Source: Streptomyces sp. 11x1
GTDB lineage: Bacteria > Actinomycetota > Actinomycetes > Streptomycetales > Streptomycetaceae
Reading direction: 5' to 3'
NCBI RefSeq assembly: GCF_032598905.1
Contig: NZ_CP122458.1
Span: 4,154,001 to 4,218,000, forward strand
Length of the DNA: 64,000 nt
The number at the start of each line of letters is the position of its first letter. Position 1 is the stretch's first letter. Made by a program: the position numbers and the translations under genes. The notes beneath the pieces are model-generated. The model had not been told where the DNA came from and ran no database searches. It saw only the letters and a program-made list of their open reading frames with translations. Of the stretch, positions 63,680-64,000 are shown piece by piece.

Positions 63680-64000
63680 CTACGCCCAGTCGTCGAACTC
63701 GGGCTCCGGCTCATCGTCCGGCCAGTCGAAGACGTCCGCCTCCGTGGAGGCGCCGCGCGCCGTGCCCCGCGCCCCGCCGGAGGCGACGGCCGACGCCCCG
63801 TCCGCGGCCCCTGCCCCACTTCCGCTCGTGCCTCCGGACCCAGCCGCGCCCCCGCTCCCAGCCCCGGCCATGGCCCCTGCCCCGGCTGTGGTTCCGGTTC
63901 CGGCGCCGTCCAGCGAGGCCAGCACCCCCAACACGCCCTCCCCGTACGTCGCCAGCTTCTTCTCGCCGATTCCGCTGATCGTGCCGAGTTCGGCGACGGA
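63680..64000 (-). CDS. RecQ-type DNA helicase, C-terminal HRDC end (partial)
   Basis: 107 codons remain; the gene runs off the window. The first residues read LGTISGIGEKKLATYGEG, the end of an HRDC domain, which helps RecQ helicases bind DNA. After it comes a Gly/Ala/Ser-rich linker of ~45 residues and an acidic tail (DDEPEPEFDDWA). The helicase core is outside the window, so this call depends on the HRDC motif alone. Ends 40 bp before the AAA+ gene. Confidence 0.75.
   Translation of the reverse strand, partial: SVAELGTISGIGEKKLATYGEGVLGVLASLDGAGTGTTAGAGAMAGAGSGGAAGSGGTSGSGAGAADGASAVASGGARGTARGASTEADVFDWPDDEPEPEFDDWA

Overview
The window is high-GC actinobacterial DNA that reads as a Streptomyces chromosome. 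Support comes from the strong GC bias, frequent GTG and TTG starts, tightly overlapping ATGA/GTGA operons, HxlR, NarL and HisKA_3-type regulators, a c-di-AMP (ydaO-type) riboswitch ahead of a LysM cell-wall hydrolase, and many actinobacterial families. I see no integrase, transposase, relaxase, rRNA or CRISPR array. One tRNA (Tyr, GTA anticodon) is present.

Layout. 1-5.8 kb: end of a CodA-like amidohydrolase, a lipoprotein, an SDR-type protein, a small Cys-rich protein, tRNA-Tyr, YajQ, a GlsB/YeaQ membrane protein, an APC permease, then YccF coupled to HtpX. 6.8-17.2 kb (minus strand): a ten-gene respiratory complex I-like operon nuoA-B-C-H-I-J-K-L-M-N. It lacks nuoD and the NADH-input genes nuoE/F/G, and its NuoC carries a ~320-residue repetitive tail. 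17.4-24.8 kb: two paralogous histidine kinases, a NarL-type response regulator, and korAB (2-oxoacid:ferredoxin oxidoreductase). The kor product, reduced ferredoxin, is a plausible electron donor for the NADH-module-less complex. 24.8-28.8 kb: a divergent HxlR regulator/quinone-reductase pair, RarD, and a secreted M28 aminopeptidase.

28.9-44.1 kb: a type IV secretion-like locus in two divergent arms. The minus arm has a bifunctional transglycosylase/M23 peptidase, a lipoprotein, a TPR protein and an unknown protein. The plus arm has a DUF6668-like protein, two small pilin-like membrane proteins, a VirB8-like protein, a VirB6/TrbL-like protein, a PrgI/VirB4-N-like (SCO6880-family) protein, a VirB4-type ATPase, a VirD4/TraG-type coupling ATPase and a DUF4913-like protein. 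No relaxase is present. The locus is studded with tandem DNA repeats and is the most unusual system in the window.

44.2-64 kb: a small unknown protein with a divergent FolD homologue, an amidase coupled to a NUDIX hydrolase, an NAD(P)H oxidoreductase, an ABC-2 exporter, a LolA-like exported protein, a polyprenyl diphosphate synthase, the riboswitch-controlled LysM/transglycosylase, a HAD phosphatase, an FAD oxidoreductase and ATP-grasp ligase pair, fumarylacetoacetase, a RavA/ViaA-like AAA+/VWA pair, and the C-terminal end of a RecQ-type helicase.

An interspersed ~20-bp element (core CGCGCAGTTCCCCGCGCCCC) occurs at least 12 times, only between genes. Five copies are embedded in a 73-bp tandem array. 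All functional calls rest on motifs and family knowledge; no database search was run.
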